This document shows, piece after piece, positions 1 through 9,824 of a DNA stretch of 64,000 nucleotides (its first letter is position 1; each line of letters opens with the position of its first letter). The notes below the pieces were generated by a model. That model searched no databases and was not told the origin of the DNA. It saw only the letters and a program-made list of their open reading frames with translations. Both the position numbers and the translations under genes were made by a program. The stretch spans positions 124,001-188,000 of the forward strand of contig NBIV01000117.1 in assembly GCA_003194525.1 (NCBI GenBank), in the 5' to 3' direction. Origin of the DNA: Gracilariopsis chorda. Taxonomy: Eukaryota; Rhodophyta; Florideophyceae; Gracilariales; Gracilariaceae.

Positions 1-1
1 C

Positions 2-2200
2 TTCATCGCATACGCGTCAGAAAACGGAATCCTCCTCGAGTACACTCCGCCATACGCCCACCAGTCGAATGGAGCAACAGAAAAGATCATCCAAGACCTT
101 TCGAAAACTGCAAGAACAATTCTGCACGCTTCACAACTCCCTCTAGAACTATGGGAAGAGGCGATATACCACGCGAACTGGATACGTAACCGCCTACCAA
201 ACTCCCGTGTAAGTATGCAGATTCCCTACACACTATGCTTCAAGAGAAAGCCAGACTTCTCGAGACTTCTGAAGTATGGACAAAAGGGACATGCATTTAT
301 CTACAGGTCAGAGACTGTTCCCAACAAAAAGCTCTTCCCTCGCGCACTTCCCGGTCATTTTGTTGGAATGCAAAGCCTACGAACTCTGTACCGGATCTCC
401 ATTCTTTCGTTACGCAAGGTATTGAAACGTAGACAACATGACTTCACGGTCACAAAAGAAAGACTCCCTTCAATAAATGAACTGATTGATTTCTCCTCTT
501 TGAAACGAAAAAAAGCCGAGAGCAATATGCGAGATGCCGACGAGGAACATATGGACGCATCTCTAGGTCAGTGCTTGGTAAAAAGGGCAAGGTGTGACAA
601 CGAGGAAGAGGAACTCACGGTTCCAAAGACCTTTAGAGATGCACGCAACATTCCAACGTGGGCCGATGCAATCAATAGGGAGTACGAAGCTCTAACCAGC
701 AGAAAGACGTGGAAGCTGGTGGACCGGAAACCTGAAATGAAACCACTGCCATTCCTGTGGACGTTCATCGCGAAGCATATAACCAGCAAGCCACTGAAGG
801 TACTGCCAAAGGCTAGATGTGTGGTCCGAGGAGACAAACAGGAGCCGTATTTGGATTACGATCCGGAAAAGTTGTACGCTCCCGTAGCACGGCTAGAGAC
901 AATCCGACTCGGGGTGGCAAAAACGGCCGCACAAGGTTTAATACTGGAAGCCTTGGATATAATTAACGCTTACTTATACGGAGACCTGGACGAACCACTA
1001 ATAATGGAACAGCCTACCAATGCGTCGGGCTCGTCATATTAACATGGAAAGGTCTGCCTACTACTGAAGTGGAGGTATGGTGCGAAACAAGCCGGACACA
1101 TCTGGGGATCGCTATTCCATTCAGAGCTGTTAAAGCTAAAATTTTGGCAGTCGAGAACGGAGAGCCGACTGTACATCTACAATTCGAGTATTGGCTTTAT
1201 TATACTCGTGGTTGTAGTAGACGACGTACTAATGTTGTCGGACTCAAGATCTCTCCTGGAATACTCTAAGGAAGAGATGAAGAAACTCTTTCACGTGAAG
1301 TTTCTTTGTGAAGCAAAGTCTTTTATTGGGATGGACATGGAAAGGGACAGCAAAGGCATTTGTGTATCACAAGAAAGATACGTCGTGAAGACCTTAGAGA
1401 AGTACGGATTAGTGAAATCGAATCCTGCGCAAACTCTGTTGCCTCCTCCTTGCGATCTGACGGATCTAAAGGACGACGAAGAAGGTCTGTCTACTGTGAT
1501 TCACGCCCGATACCGAAAACTTGTAGGGCATTTGACGTACTTGGCTGTAACGTCAAGGCCTGACATCATGTTTGCAGCTTCAATGCTAGCGAAGCAAGTG
1601 CATGCTCCTGGAAAGAGACCTGCTGGACTTTCGAAAAGGGTGTTAAGGTACCTGAAAGGTACGAAGGACTATTGCCTCCACTTCTCATCAAGCGCCAACG
1701 CGCCGATGGAAGCGTATTGCGATGCAGACTGGGCTGGTTGCAAGGACACCAGAAATTCTACAACTGGTTTACTAGTAAAGGAAAACGAAGGACCCATTCT
1801 TTGGACTACAAAGAAGCAGAACATAGTTGCAATATCGTCTGGAGAGGCTGAATACATCGCACTATCCTATTGCGGAAAAGCTGTCACATATCAAAGGAGA
1901 TTGTTTTGGGAAAAGCTGAATGAAACCATCGTGGAAGATGAACCGGAAGACATGTATCCCATCCCGATATTCAGTAATAGCTCCACCGCGTTGTAAATCG
2001 TCCAAAATGCCCGGACGTCTGAGCGTAACAAGCATATTGCTCTGAAGTTCTACCATGTTAAAGAATTGGTGACCAATGGCATTGTTCGCATGGAATACGT
2101 GCCAACTGAAATGCAGCCTGCCGACGCGTTTACTAAGCCGTTGAGGAAAGACGGTCTGCAAACATTGGGTTTGCTGCGTGGCGTACATCGTCACTTCTGA
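2..2200 (+). pseudogene. Ty1/copia pol polyprotein, 5'-truncated by the window, two in-frame TAA stops
   Basis: One reading frame runs from base 2 to the TGA at 2198-2200. It is interrupted only by TAA at 1040-1042 and TAA at 1994-1996. Domains in order: the end of the integrase core (the catalytic Glu lies in NGATEKI, about base 80); the RVT_2 reverse transcriptase, starting at TWADAINREYEAL (about 655-1040) and reaching a VVVDDVLM box (normally YVDD) at about 1208; and a copia RNase H with DADWAG and SSGEAEYIA. The C-terminal tail carries YVPTEMQPADAFTK (about 2096-2140), the usual end of copia pol. In a live element this protein copies the RNA and inserts the cDNA. The two ochre stops make this copy non-coding beyond the fingers of the RT. 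Gag, protease and most of the integrase lie upstream of the window. Confidence 0.93.
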
Positions 2201-2878
2201 TTTCTTTTGAAAAGGTTTCTAACGCTTGTGTTTTTCTATTTGTGATTTTGTTTTTGCTTCATTTTTTTAACAGAAATAAAAACCCGTCGTACCTTTATAC
2301 GGATTTGGGTAGAATGGAACTTGCTATACCTTTTCCTTTTGGGGCAGATTTTTCCTACAAGGTTTTGCTGCGCAAAAGGTTTTTAACGGTGGCACCCTTA
2401 GTCAATTAATCGAGATAGATACTAGTAGTACGCAATCATGATACTTTGTTCATAACTGCGAAGGACGGTGTGAATGGCTGTACCAGTCGTTCAGTGAAAC
2501 GTGTAGACGTACACGTTTCACTAAACCTGACGGCCAGACTATCAATAAAGCACTGCCGGCGGCTCTGGCTGACCTCGTGTTTGGGTCAAGCCGCCAGGCA
2601 CTACCCCGCGTTTTTCACATCATGGGCATAGGCTTCACGCTTTTCGACGTAGAAAATGAACAATAAGAGTACAAAGCAGTTACTGGGGCTTTCCAAGAAA
2701 AGCCACTCTGAGAGAATGACAAAGTCATAGCCAATGAGCTCCTATAGAACGGAACTGCACTCGCTGAAAGTTTCTCAGTATGGAGTGGGTAAGTCGAACT
2801 CAGTACAAAACGACAAATCTCGAGTTGTACGTAAGTTGCACCACAGATACTCCTATTTTATGAATACAAGCAGCAACC
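2201..2878. other. Non-coding 3' flank of the copia element, with possible 3' LTR
   Basis: No supported gene. An AATAAA lies at 2275-2280, just behind the copia pol stop, and another AATAAA at about 2546. A 30-base near-perfect palindrome with 12-bp arms (outer half AGTGAAACGTGT) lies at 2493-2522. The 3' LTR of the copia element probably lies here, but without its partner the borders cannot be placed. Confidence 0.4.
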
Positions 2879-2881
2879 TAA

Positions 2882-2906
2882 GAGCAAGTCTAGCAGAGAG
2901 CTATAT
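2882..2906 (+). repeat. Left terminal inverted repeat of the Harbinger element
   Basis: It starts GAGCAAGTCTAGCAG and is the inverse of 19124-19148 with four mismatches. TAA directly precedes it at 2879-2881. Confidence 0.88.
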
Positions 2907-3279
2907 CCCCAAAAAATCTTAAAATATCGCGCCCTAGGCAATTTTGGCATCCCTTCCAGCGTTCTTATTGCCATTTCTCGTTGCCCTATCCGCCTTGTAA
3001 TTTCTTTTTTCATTTCAGTACGGGGAAAATATAGAAATGAAAGTAGACACCGTGATTTGAAATTTTAATGGGTTTTGAGGACTTCATTTACCTATCAGAG
3101 CACTGGTTCTATATCAAACAGATTTCTGGAAGGTAGAATGCGCGGAAAACAAATCTTCGTGCCAACGAAAAGACTTTTCTACAACCTGTATCTGTTCACA
3201 ACTTTACATCTTGCGTCAAAATGACTCCATCAACCTCTCCACCCTTTCTTAACCTTTCTTCAGCTTAACCCGCACAACT

Positions 3280-4443
3280 ATGGCTCCAACCACATTTTCA
3301 ACGTACGAAACGTCCAATTGCGATAACCAAGAAGCAGAGCACTCAACGGAATACATAGCCACTCCAAGATACTCCTGTGAAAAGAAGAACAACCAACAAC
3401 AATCGTCAGTCAGCAAATCAAAACAGTACGATCATACTTTATTCATTAATGTAGATCGCGAATCATGCGATAAAGAGGGTAACACCGATATGAACGAATG
3501 CACACACAAACCAGACACACGCAGTGGTAGAGGAAAAGGTTTTACACAAGATGAGACATTGTTTCTTGCGAAGGGTTGGATTGAACAGTCAGCAAAGGGT
3601 TGAAATCAGCGCGACAAGACAATTTGGGCTGGAATAGAATACATATGTAGAAGGAAGTACAAAATAGATGGCATCTCTCCGTCTCTAAGAAGCACTTGGC
3701 ATAGGGTAGCCAGAGAAACGCAGCACTTTTTGGCTGCACGGAGTAAAGTGAATTTTATGAATATATCAGGGGCAAACGACGAGTTGTTGGACGACATTGT
3801 GCAAGAACAGTATCGAAAGGGAGCAGACAGAAAGGCTAAAGATGGAATAATTTTGTATGCAGCGCCGTAAAAATGGATTTCTACTGCAGATTATCTCTCT
3901 GAGCAGGATAAGTTTTCGGATGAAGGCGGCAAGAAAAAGACGAGGTCAAACTCAACAAAAGAGAGTACAACAATTAGAATGGAAGCCGTTGGTAAAGAAC
4001 GCGCTGATGAGCGTTCACAGGCTCAGCCTTGCATAGATAAGAATGTCTGTGTGGCGAAGAAAAGGGAAATCGAGGAAGCGTTGCTTTCCAGCGATGAAGA
4101 AATACGCCCGAAAGGAATAAAAAAAAGAAAACTAGAAGAGAGGAACGCCAAAGAAGAATCAAGGGTAACGGACACTCTACGGGGAATTCAAGCAAGTCTA
4201 GCCGAGGGTAGTAGGATCTTGAGGCAAGAAACGGAGCGGTCAGAATTGGAAAGGCAGGAAGTAGAGGATGTGGAACTGCTTAAACTCTTCGACCCTAAAT
4301 CTTTTGAGTTCAATGAGATCATGGCGGATGTGATGAGCCGCAGGCGACGGAGGGTAAAGAGGTACACGAACGGAAGTCAAAATAGCACGGTGCCGTGCAT
4401 CAGAAACGATTGTGATGACGGTGACGGGGGCAAGATAGAATAG
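3280..4443 (+). pseudogene. Harbinger-associated Myb/SANT-like (trihelix/NAM-associated type) protein, two in-frame stops
   Basis: The ATG is at 3280 and the final stop at 4441-4443. The same frame holds TGA at 3601-3603 and TAA at 3868-3870. After a polar N-terminus comes a Myb/SANT-like domain: FTQDETLFLAKGWIEQS, then IWAGIEYICRRKY, then LRSTWHRVARETQHFL (about 3540-3720). A SGANDELL segment follows. This layout matches the 'glutathione S-transferase T3-like'/NAM-associated proteins that travel with PIF/Harbinger elements. The C-terminal half is highly charged with coiled-coil character. In the family this partner protein helps the transposase enter the nucleus and bind the transposon ends. 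It faces the transposase (minus strand) within the same TIRs. Stop codons rule out a full-length product. Confidence 0.75.
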
Positions 4444-4537
4444 AGTCTAAGTAAAAAGAAATCCTTTGGAGTAGACTTAGCCAAAAGATATCCTTCATCT
4501 GTCATTTTCGCTTCTGGCGAGGGTGGTGCCCGTGTGT

Positions 4538-5470
4538 CTATGTAATGCGCGAATGGCGTCTATCGCGTCGCTCCAGTGAACAGCAAGCTGCGTCTTGATA
4601 TCGGTTCACTGCATCTATACGAACGAAAAGAAAATAATTGCGGCTTTTATCGCGTTCATCAGCGCTGCAATCGGCATCAAACTTAGCACCCCGCTCACTG
4701 TCATTGTTCGGCACATGCTTTCTTCTCCGATCAACAATACTAGCCTTAACACCCGACCACAAATCCATAGCCACGCTATCCTGCACATCAGTGTTGTCCA
4801 CGACGGCTTGAACCGCCTCAGTATGAGAAACTCAAGCACTTTCCTTACTCTTTTCCTTCGCAAACACGGCCGAAACATATTCATATCTCTGTTGTATAAA
4901 ATTAACCTACTGCAAAGCGTCGTTGAACACGCGGGCAGTTTATTCCACCCAACGTTCACAACTGTGATCATCTTGCAACAAGCCAAGCACAGCCTGCGTC
5001 AAAAGCGCCTGAACTTGTTCGAAAGTAGTCCTATCTTGCAGCAAACCCCTCACCATAACAGCCGCCTACATGTGCAATTGCTGCTCCTGCAAGGAAGCCA
5101 CCGCAACCTCCGTGCCTTCAACAGCATCTCACCTCTTGACTAGCTGCCAAACAACCACCATGCCACCCAAAAGCAGCAGCGCGCCGCCGGTGATAACGCG
5201 CGTGAGGTTCAAGCCACGCCTTTCCAGCGCCCTTTCCAGGTCGTGATAAGAGAGTAGGAGACGCGGTCGCGGGTCCCTTCCCCACGTGGCCGGGTCGGCG
5301 TGCAATTGCACGGCGCCCTGCGCGTTCGCGCTGGTTTTTCGCCTGGCGTCGGTGCGGGGGGACGGCGGTTGCGAAGCGAAAGCGAAAGCGCAGTGCGTTA
5401 CGAAGCGAAAGCGCAGCCAGCCGTGAAGCAAAAGCCAAAGCGAAAGCCAAAGCACAGTCAGGTGCAAATC
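4538..5470 (-). pseudogene. Fragment of a host-like single-membrane-span protein inside the Harbinger element
   Basis: On the minus strand one frame is recognisable from about 5470 down to 4538 despite at least five in-frame stops. It has a short polar stretch (HDLERALERRGLNL), a hydrophobic span (VITGGALLLLGGMVVVWQLV, about 5200-5140) and helical repeats with recurring LLQD and VQALL-type segments down to SVAMDLWSGVK (about 4770). I do not recognise the family; the pattern of short helical repeats behind one membrane anchor is like organelle-membrane proteins. The upstream part (5300-5560) is low-complexity DNA rich in GCGAAAGC. The best reading is a host gene piece captured by the transposon. 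The boundaries are approximate. Confidence 0.4.
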
Positions 5471-5799
5471 GAAACCAAATTCCGCGCGAAGCGCAAAGCT
5501 CAAACAGCCGCAGCCAGGCAGCAACCGAAAAGCACCTCCAGCGACCAACGAAAAGCGCTCAAAAATAACACAAAAGCAAAGCAAACAGTCACAGACTGCT
5601 GTCGCCGCCCACGCCGCGCGGCGACTCGAGCACGGCATCAGCACTGGTGGCGCGTTGCGCTTCGTGCCGCTTGTCCGGCGCAGCGCTCATCCGGAGCTCG
5701 CGCAGCTCTCCCCTCATAGCCAGTCGCACCTGCTCGCCCGTCTGTGCTGCAGCACTGAGTTGGTCCCTCTTCCGATCGAGATCAAGCTTTCAGAAAGTC

Positions 5800-6510
5800 G
5801 CCGGCGCAAACATTGACAGGTACGAGCTGCCACGTTTAACTACGGCGAATGCAGCCAGAAGGTGTAGACTGCGTCTTCTTTTCACGGAAGGACCAAACAA
5901 CAGGAACCGCGAATTCCCCGTGCTCAATCTGAACAATGTACGATATCAACCACTCGATTCACATGGCTTTGACTTCCCTCGAGTTGCTCAAATCCCGTTG
6001 CGCGTGTTCCTGTGCGTGCTACTTGGGAGTATTTGTTCTGTTCTATATGGCCTATCTGTAGAACAAGGTACAAGCGTCATGGAATCCTGTGTTGAGCGGG
6101 TTATCAAGAAGACGACAGAGAGGGATGGTGCGTACCTTACGGAAGCACTGGGGATGGGCCTCTTATGGACCGTCGGAGGCATGTTCGTTGCCGTTTTAGC
6201 GACTTCGGTGCCGTACACTCTACTCCGAGCTTACGGGATTGGTCTATGTGCCCTTGGAATGCTGTGAACCATGGCTCCTGTGCTCGCAATATGCTGTGTT
6301 GGCCGTATCATGGAAAGCGCACATGCCATTAACGAACTCTGTGGATTACCAGGAGTCGGTATGGATGACAATTTGCAGCTAAAGGGCTTTACGCAGGGCT
6401 TTGGGACAATTTGCGCTGCTTTGCTGGGAGTATGTGGGCTCATGTGCTGCTTGGTGTTGAAATGGGTAGTTTCGCAATATCGCCTAGATGATAATTCATA
6501 CTGGTCCTCT
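5800..6510 (+). pseudogene. Fragment of a multi-pass membrane protein inside the Harbinger element
   Basis: A plus-strand frame, open from about 5647 and probably coding from about 5800-5990, encodes at least four hydrophobic spans: PLRVFLCVLLGSICSVLYG (about 5990), LLWTVGGMFVAVLATSV (about 6160), MAPVLAICCVG (6271) and GTICAALLGVCGLMCCLV (about 6405). TGA at 6265-6267 interrupts it. The similarity seems to stop near 6510, where a Yme1-like fragment begins in the opposite strand, so the junction looks like a join of two unrelated gene pieces. I do not recognise the family. There is no ATG at the 5' border of the open frame, so the start is uncertain. Confidence 0.4.
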
Positions 6511-6527
6511 GCTCTCGAACTTGCAGT

Positions 6528-7030
6528 GAACAATTTCCTCGAGCTCCGCTTTCGCCTCGTCGCACCCCTTCACGTCTTCAAATTTCGTTGCGTCCCCGAT
6601 CTCTGGTTCAGGCGCGTTGCCCATTTTTATGCCCATTCCGCGCGACATGCCGCGTTCCTCCATCATCATCCCTAGAACTCCCAGCACAAAGAACGTTACG
6701 CCCAGAGCCCGATCTGTGCGCCATAGCTGAGACAGCATTGACGGCTCTGCTAACGCCACATGTAGCGGAGTTGCTGCCGTTCCAGGTATCACACCCCCGT
6801 TTGCCCCATTCGCCAATAATGCACCCGCACGTCTCCCCAGTGCATTAGCTACAGAAGAAGTGCCAGTTGTGCCTGCTCCTAGACCTGCTGCACCGCTAAC
6901 CCCGACGCTACCGGACACAGCGGCAAATGCAAACAAAACAGCATTGGCAGCCGTAGAGTGGGCCAAAAACGAAGCAATCCACATCCAAACCAGGTGCGTG
7001 AAGTCGACCCAGTAGCCCAGATGCGGAATC
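6528..7030 (-). pseudogene. N-terminal fragment of a Yme1/FtsH-type mitochondrial AAA protease
   Basis: On the minus strand the frame gives a hydrophobic, Gly/Ala-rich segment, a second hydrophobic stretch (ALGVTFFVLGVLGMMM), and then KFEDVKGCDEAKAELEEIV at about 6580-6530. The last motif is the hallmark that opens the AAA domain of the Yme1/FtsH family (DVxGCDEAKxELEE). In the family this is a zinc metalloprotease of the inner mitochondrial membrane. Here everything after that motif (Walker A, SRH, HEXXH) is missing, because the fragment ends at the junction with the membrane-protein piece near 6520. It is therefore a truncated host gene copy inside the Harbinger element. Identification is firm from one motif; the extent is approximate. 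Confidence 0.7.
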
Positions 7031-7253
7031 TATATCGGTTCGCACCGCCGCCCGCGTGAACACAAAGCGAAAACAGGGGGAACCCTCTCAGCTAATCTAC
7101 TTTGAGAGGTTCCCTTTCCTCCTACCAACTACAAATGTAACAGAACATAAACCTACGCCAAGTTCTCTTACCTGCGTCTTCGTTCTTCCATGCATCTAGT
7201 GACGTCCTTTCGTAGAGCACTGAAGCCAATTGGTGACGTGATAACGCTCTCTT

Positions 7254-7314
7254 TTATGCACAGTGCCTCAAAGTCCAATCCGCAGTCCACCATGATTGCC
7301 TCTTTGGCTTTCTG
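7254..7314 (-). pseudogene. Last codons of the Harbinger transposase, cut off by the chromovirus
   Basis: Going down the minus strand past the chromovirus, the transposase frame resumes with RKPKRQSWWTADW and ends at 7254. The break point is the TTCTG target duplication (7310-7314 and 17642-17646). This confirms that the retrotransposon landed inside the 3' end of the gene. Confidence 0.7.
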
Positions 7315-7875
7315 TGTGGTACAAACACTAGGGGCGCGAGGCTACTCGGTAGCGATGTGGATGTCCACGAATTACCCTGATAATAGGGGTGCCGCTTGCG
7401 GCGGCAAGGCCTAGGGGTGCTTCTGTCCGGGTAACCGGGGTTCGGTCGCGTGAGCACGGGTGTAGCATGGGAATCCGTGTGGGGTGGAAGCTTAGCGGGA
7501 GACCGCAAGTTATAACTGGTCCGGAGGTCCGGTTAAGGCTCCAGGAACTAGGAACTTGGGTTCCGTGCCCGATGATCTTCCAGTTTACTGAGGTGCGACC
7601 CTTCCCGTCACTAAGTACTGCGGAGTGCCGCACTAGCTACAGTAAATAATATTAGAAATATCTAGATAATTCTGTAGATGGCCCATGGCCAGCACCTACT
7701 GTGCACATCCCAAATAAAGTGGAAATCCACGAATGAACCGCACCCGCTCGTGCATCGCTCAGTGTCCCCTTGTGACAACCCTCGGGTTGCCGAAAACACG
7801 TGTGACGTATGAACCGTCGCGTATCAACTTGGTGATTTCCGCACCTCGAATGACCGAGTTACTCCTTGCATCATA
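7315..7875 (-). repeat. 3' LTR of the chromovirus
   Basis: 561 bp, nearly identical to 17079-17641. The inner end reads ...GCATCATA where the other LTR has ...GCATCACA, so its terminal dinucleotide is mutated. TTCTG precedes it at 7310-7314. Confidence 0.95.
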
Positions 7876-7916
7876 TATCCCCCCGGTTAAGAGCGGAGTA
7901 TATCGGCGAATTCGCC

Positions 7917-7925
7917 TATATAAGG
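7917..7925 (+). promoter_or_regulatory. TATA box driving the antisense ORF
   Basis: TATATAAGG lies 41 bases inside the element from the LTR border, facing the antisense ORF. It is only 9 bases before the ATG at 7934, too close for that start, and about 126 bases before the ATG at 8051. That favours 8051 as the first codon. Confidence 0.5.
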
Positions 7926-8050
7926 AGCGAACAATGTCGCGGTATCGCAGCATTCGGTCTGCTTCTCCCCCTCACTCCTGTGAAAACCAAGCTCTCGTCG
8001 AACACTACACTGATACCGGTCACCTCAGCGCTTCTGAATTCCAACTAACG

Positions 8051-9661
8051 ATGCAACCATCTGAGAATCCCCAGCAACCCCCTTCGCAGCCTTCTGCATC
8101 AAACTCCGGACCCGTTCCGACCACGGCATCAGTGCCACTGCCTCAGCCTCAGCCTTTGCCGTACATACCGGCGTATGTCTCGAATACCGAGGTTATCCGC
8201 CCTCCTCAGCGACGCATCCATCAGTCATTCCCGCACCCTGCGGATTTAGTGGGCATTAATCCCTTAAACCGCCCCGAGGCGTTTGCTAATGCTCCGTGGT
8301 TTCATCCACAAGGGGTGCGCGATAAGGGCCTCCTCGATCAATACCAGGTCGCTGGGCGTCTTCCCGATGGACTCCCGCTTCATGCGGTGTATACTGACGA
8401 CTGGCTCGCGCACTGCGCGCTCCCGGACAACGCGATAGCGCGGTATGGCAACGAGCGTATGCACGAAGCGCGGGTGCGCTTCACCAAGCTGGTGTATCAG
8501 CGGATACGCCGCATCATTGGAACAGTCCCTCTGGACGATGCGTGGGAATTCGACACCTGGGTGGCCAGAACCAACGGCGAGGCTTACGCCTACGTAGAGC
8601 AACTCGGGGATCTCCCCACTCGACGGTGGCGAGGGATCCGTGGCATTCGCCAGGAGGCGCTCTGTTTCCAGCAACCACTTCTTCGCGCGGAGTTCCGCTA
8701 CTTGCGCAAGCGCGACATCCCTTTCTGGGAATTCGCTCGTTGGGAGCGACGAACCAGGTCAAGACTGGGGTACCTCGTTCCATATCAAATGGTCGAGTTT
8801 GATCGCGTTCGGGCCTCTGCTCGGCTTGGCCGATACGTTCCAATTCCAGATCACTGGGCTGCAATTGAGGCTCCTCGGGGTTGCCCAGTAGAGATTCCTC
8901 CGGTTATTACTTACTTAGGCTCTCACCTAGTGAATGATTCCTATTGCGGGCTCTGGGTCGTGGCATGCACGGACTTCATTGCCAAAATGGCAGTCTTCAT
9001 CCTTTGGGATGCGTACGACACCTACCGGGTGTGGTACATGAGTCTGACGGCTCGGGAGTACGCGAGAAATCTCGATTTGTCTCTGGTGCTTGGCTCTCCC
9101 GCCAACCAGGAAGACTTCCGTCACCTTATGAACGTCATGGACCAGATAAACTGGGACTTGGTACCAGCTGATCAAGCAGCGCGAGGTAATCGTTCGCGAC
9201 AGCGCGAGTATTCCCCCGGTCGTACGGCTGATGCCGGAGACTTCGTATGGTATGATCCATGGACCCGTCAGCATCTGACATCCGAGCAGGCTCGGTATTT
9301 GCGGCAAAACCCGCGGGCTCAACCGGCTACCAAGCCAACTGGCTATATTTTCGAGCCGGATGCGGCCGTGATGGACTATATGTCCGAGGATGGAGATGCT
9401 GATTACAGCGAAGAGCCATACGAGATGGATACCGAAGCTCCGATTCCGGAAGAGGACACCACGGTCAACCCGTTACCTGTGAACCTGGGCTACCAGCAGC
9501 CTCAGCAGAATTCTGCGGATGACGAGTCTGAGCTCGAGCTCTTGAGGAGGTTCCTCGAAGAGGCGGGGGTTCCCTTAACTTCCGTTCAGGGGGACCGTCA
9601 GCATCTGCTGGTGTTGCTCCGTGCCAATCTCGGTCAGGATCCGAATGAGCCGAGCGGTTAA
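8051..9661 (+). CDS. Antisense additional ORF of the chromovirus, unknown function
   Basis: An intact 536-codon ORF on the strand opposite gag-pol, between the 3' end of pol and the 3' LTR. The frame is open back to 7733 inside the LTR; I take the ATG at 8051 (MQPSENPQQPP) because a TATA box lies at 7917-7925. An AATAAA at 9737-9742 could end the transcript. The protein has a Pro/Gln-rich N-terminus, a central region rich in Arg, Trp and Tyr (RRWRGIRGIRQEAL, WEFARWERRTRSRLG) and an acidic tail. There are no membrane spans and no domain I recognise. Extra ORFs at this place, some antisense, are known in some plant gypsy lineages, where their roles are unclear. It has no internal stop, unlike gag beside it, which suggests it is real. 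Confidence 0.65.
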   Translation: MQPSENPQQPPSQPSASNSGPVPTTASVPLPQPQPLPYIPAYVSNTEVIRPPQRRIHQSFPHPADLVGINPLNRPEAFANAPWFHPQGVRDKGLLDQYQVAGRLPDGLPLHAVYTDDWLAHCALPDNAIARYGNERMHEARVRFTKLVYQRIRRIIGTVPLDDAWEFDTWVARTNGEAYAYVEQLGDLPTRRWRGIRGIRQEALCFQQPLLRAEFRYLRKRDIPFWEFARWERRTRSRLGYLVPYQMVEFDRVRASARLGRYVPIPDHWAAIEAPRGCPVEIPPVITYLGSHLVNDSYCGLWVVACTDFIAKMAVFILWDAYDTYRVWYMSLTAREYARNLDLSLVLGSPANQEDFRHLMNVMDQINWDLVPADQAARGNRSRQREYSPGRTADAGDFVWYDPWTRQHLTSEQARYLRQNPRAQPATKPTGYIFEPDAAVMDYMSEDGDADYSEEPYEMDTEAPIPEEDTTVNPLPVNLGYQQPQQNSADDESELELLRRFLEEAGVPLTSVQGDRQHLLVLLRANLGQDPNEPSG

Positions 9662-9824
9662 ACGCGATTCGATTGTGATAGCACATGTACCGGTGGCGTC
9701 CTGGCCTAGCACCAGTATATAGGGCGATCCCTAATCAATAAAATAGTTAACTAGAACTGTACTGCCTTAGACTGCGCTTCTTCGCCTTTCCTTATTCATG
9801 GGTCTCCACTTCTTTTTTTCCACG

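Noticed and set aside
5300-5719. A basic Lys/Arg/Gln-rich plus-strand ORF
   Set aside because: It is low-complexity GCGAAAGC repeat DNA opposite the captured gene fragment.
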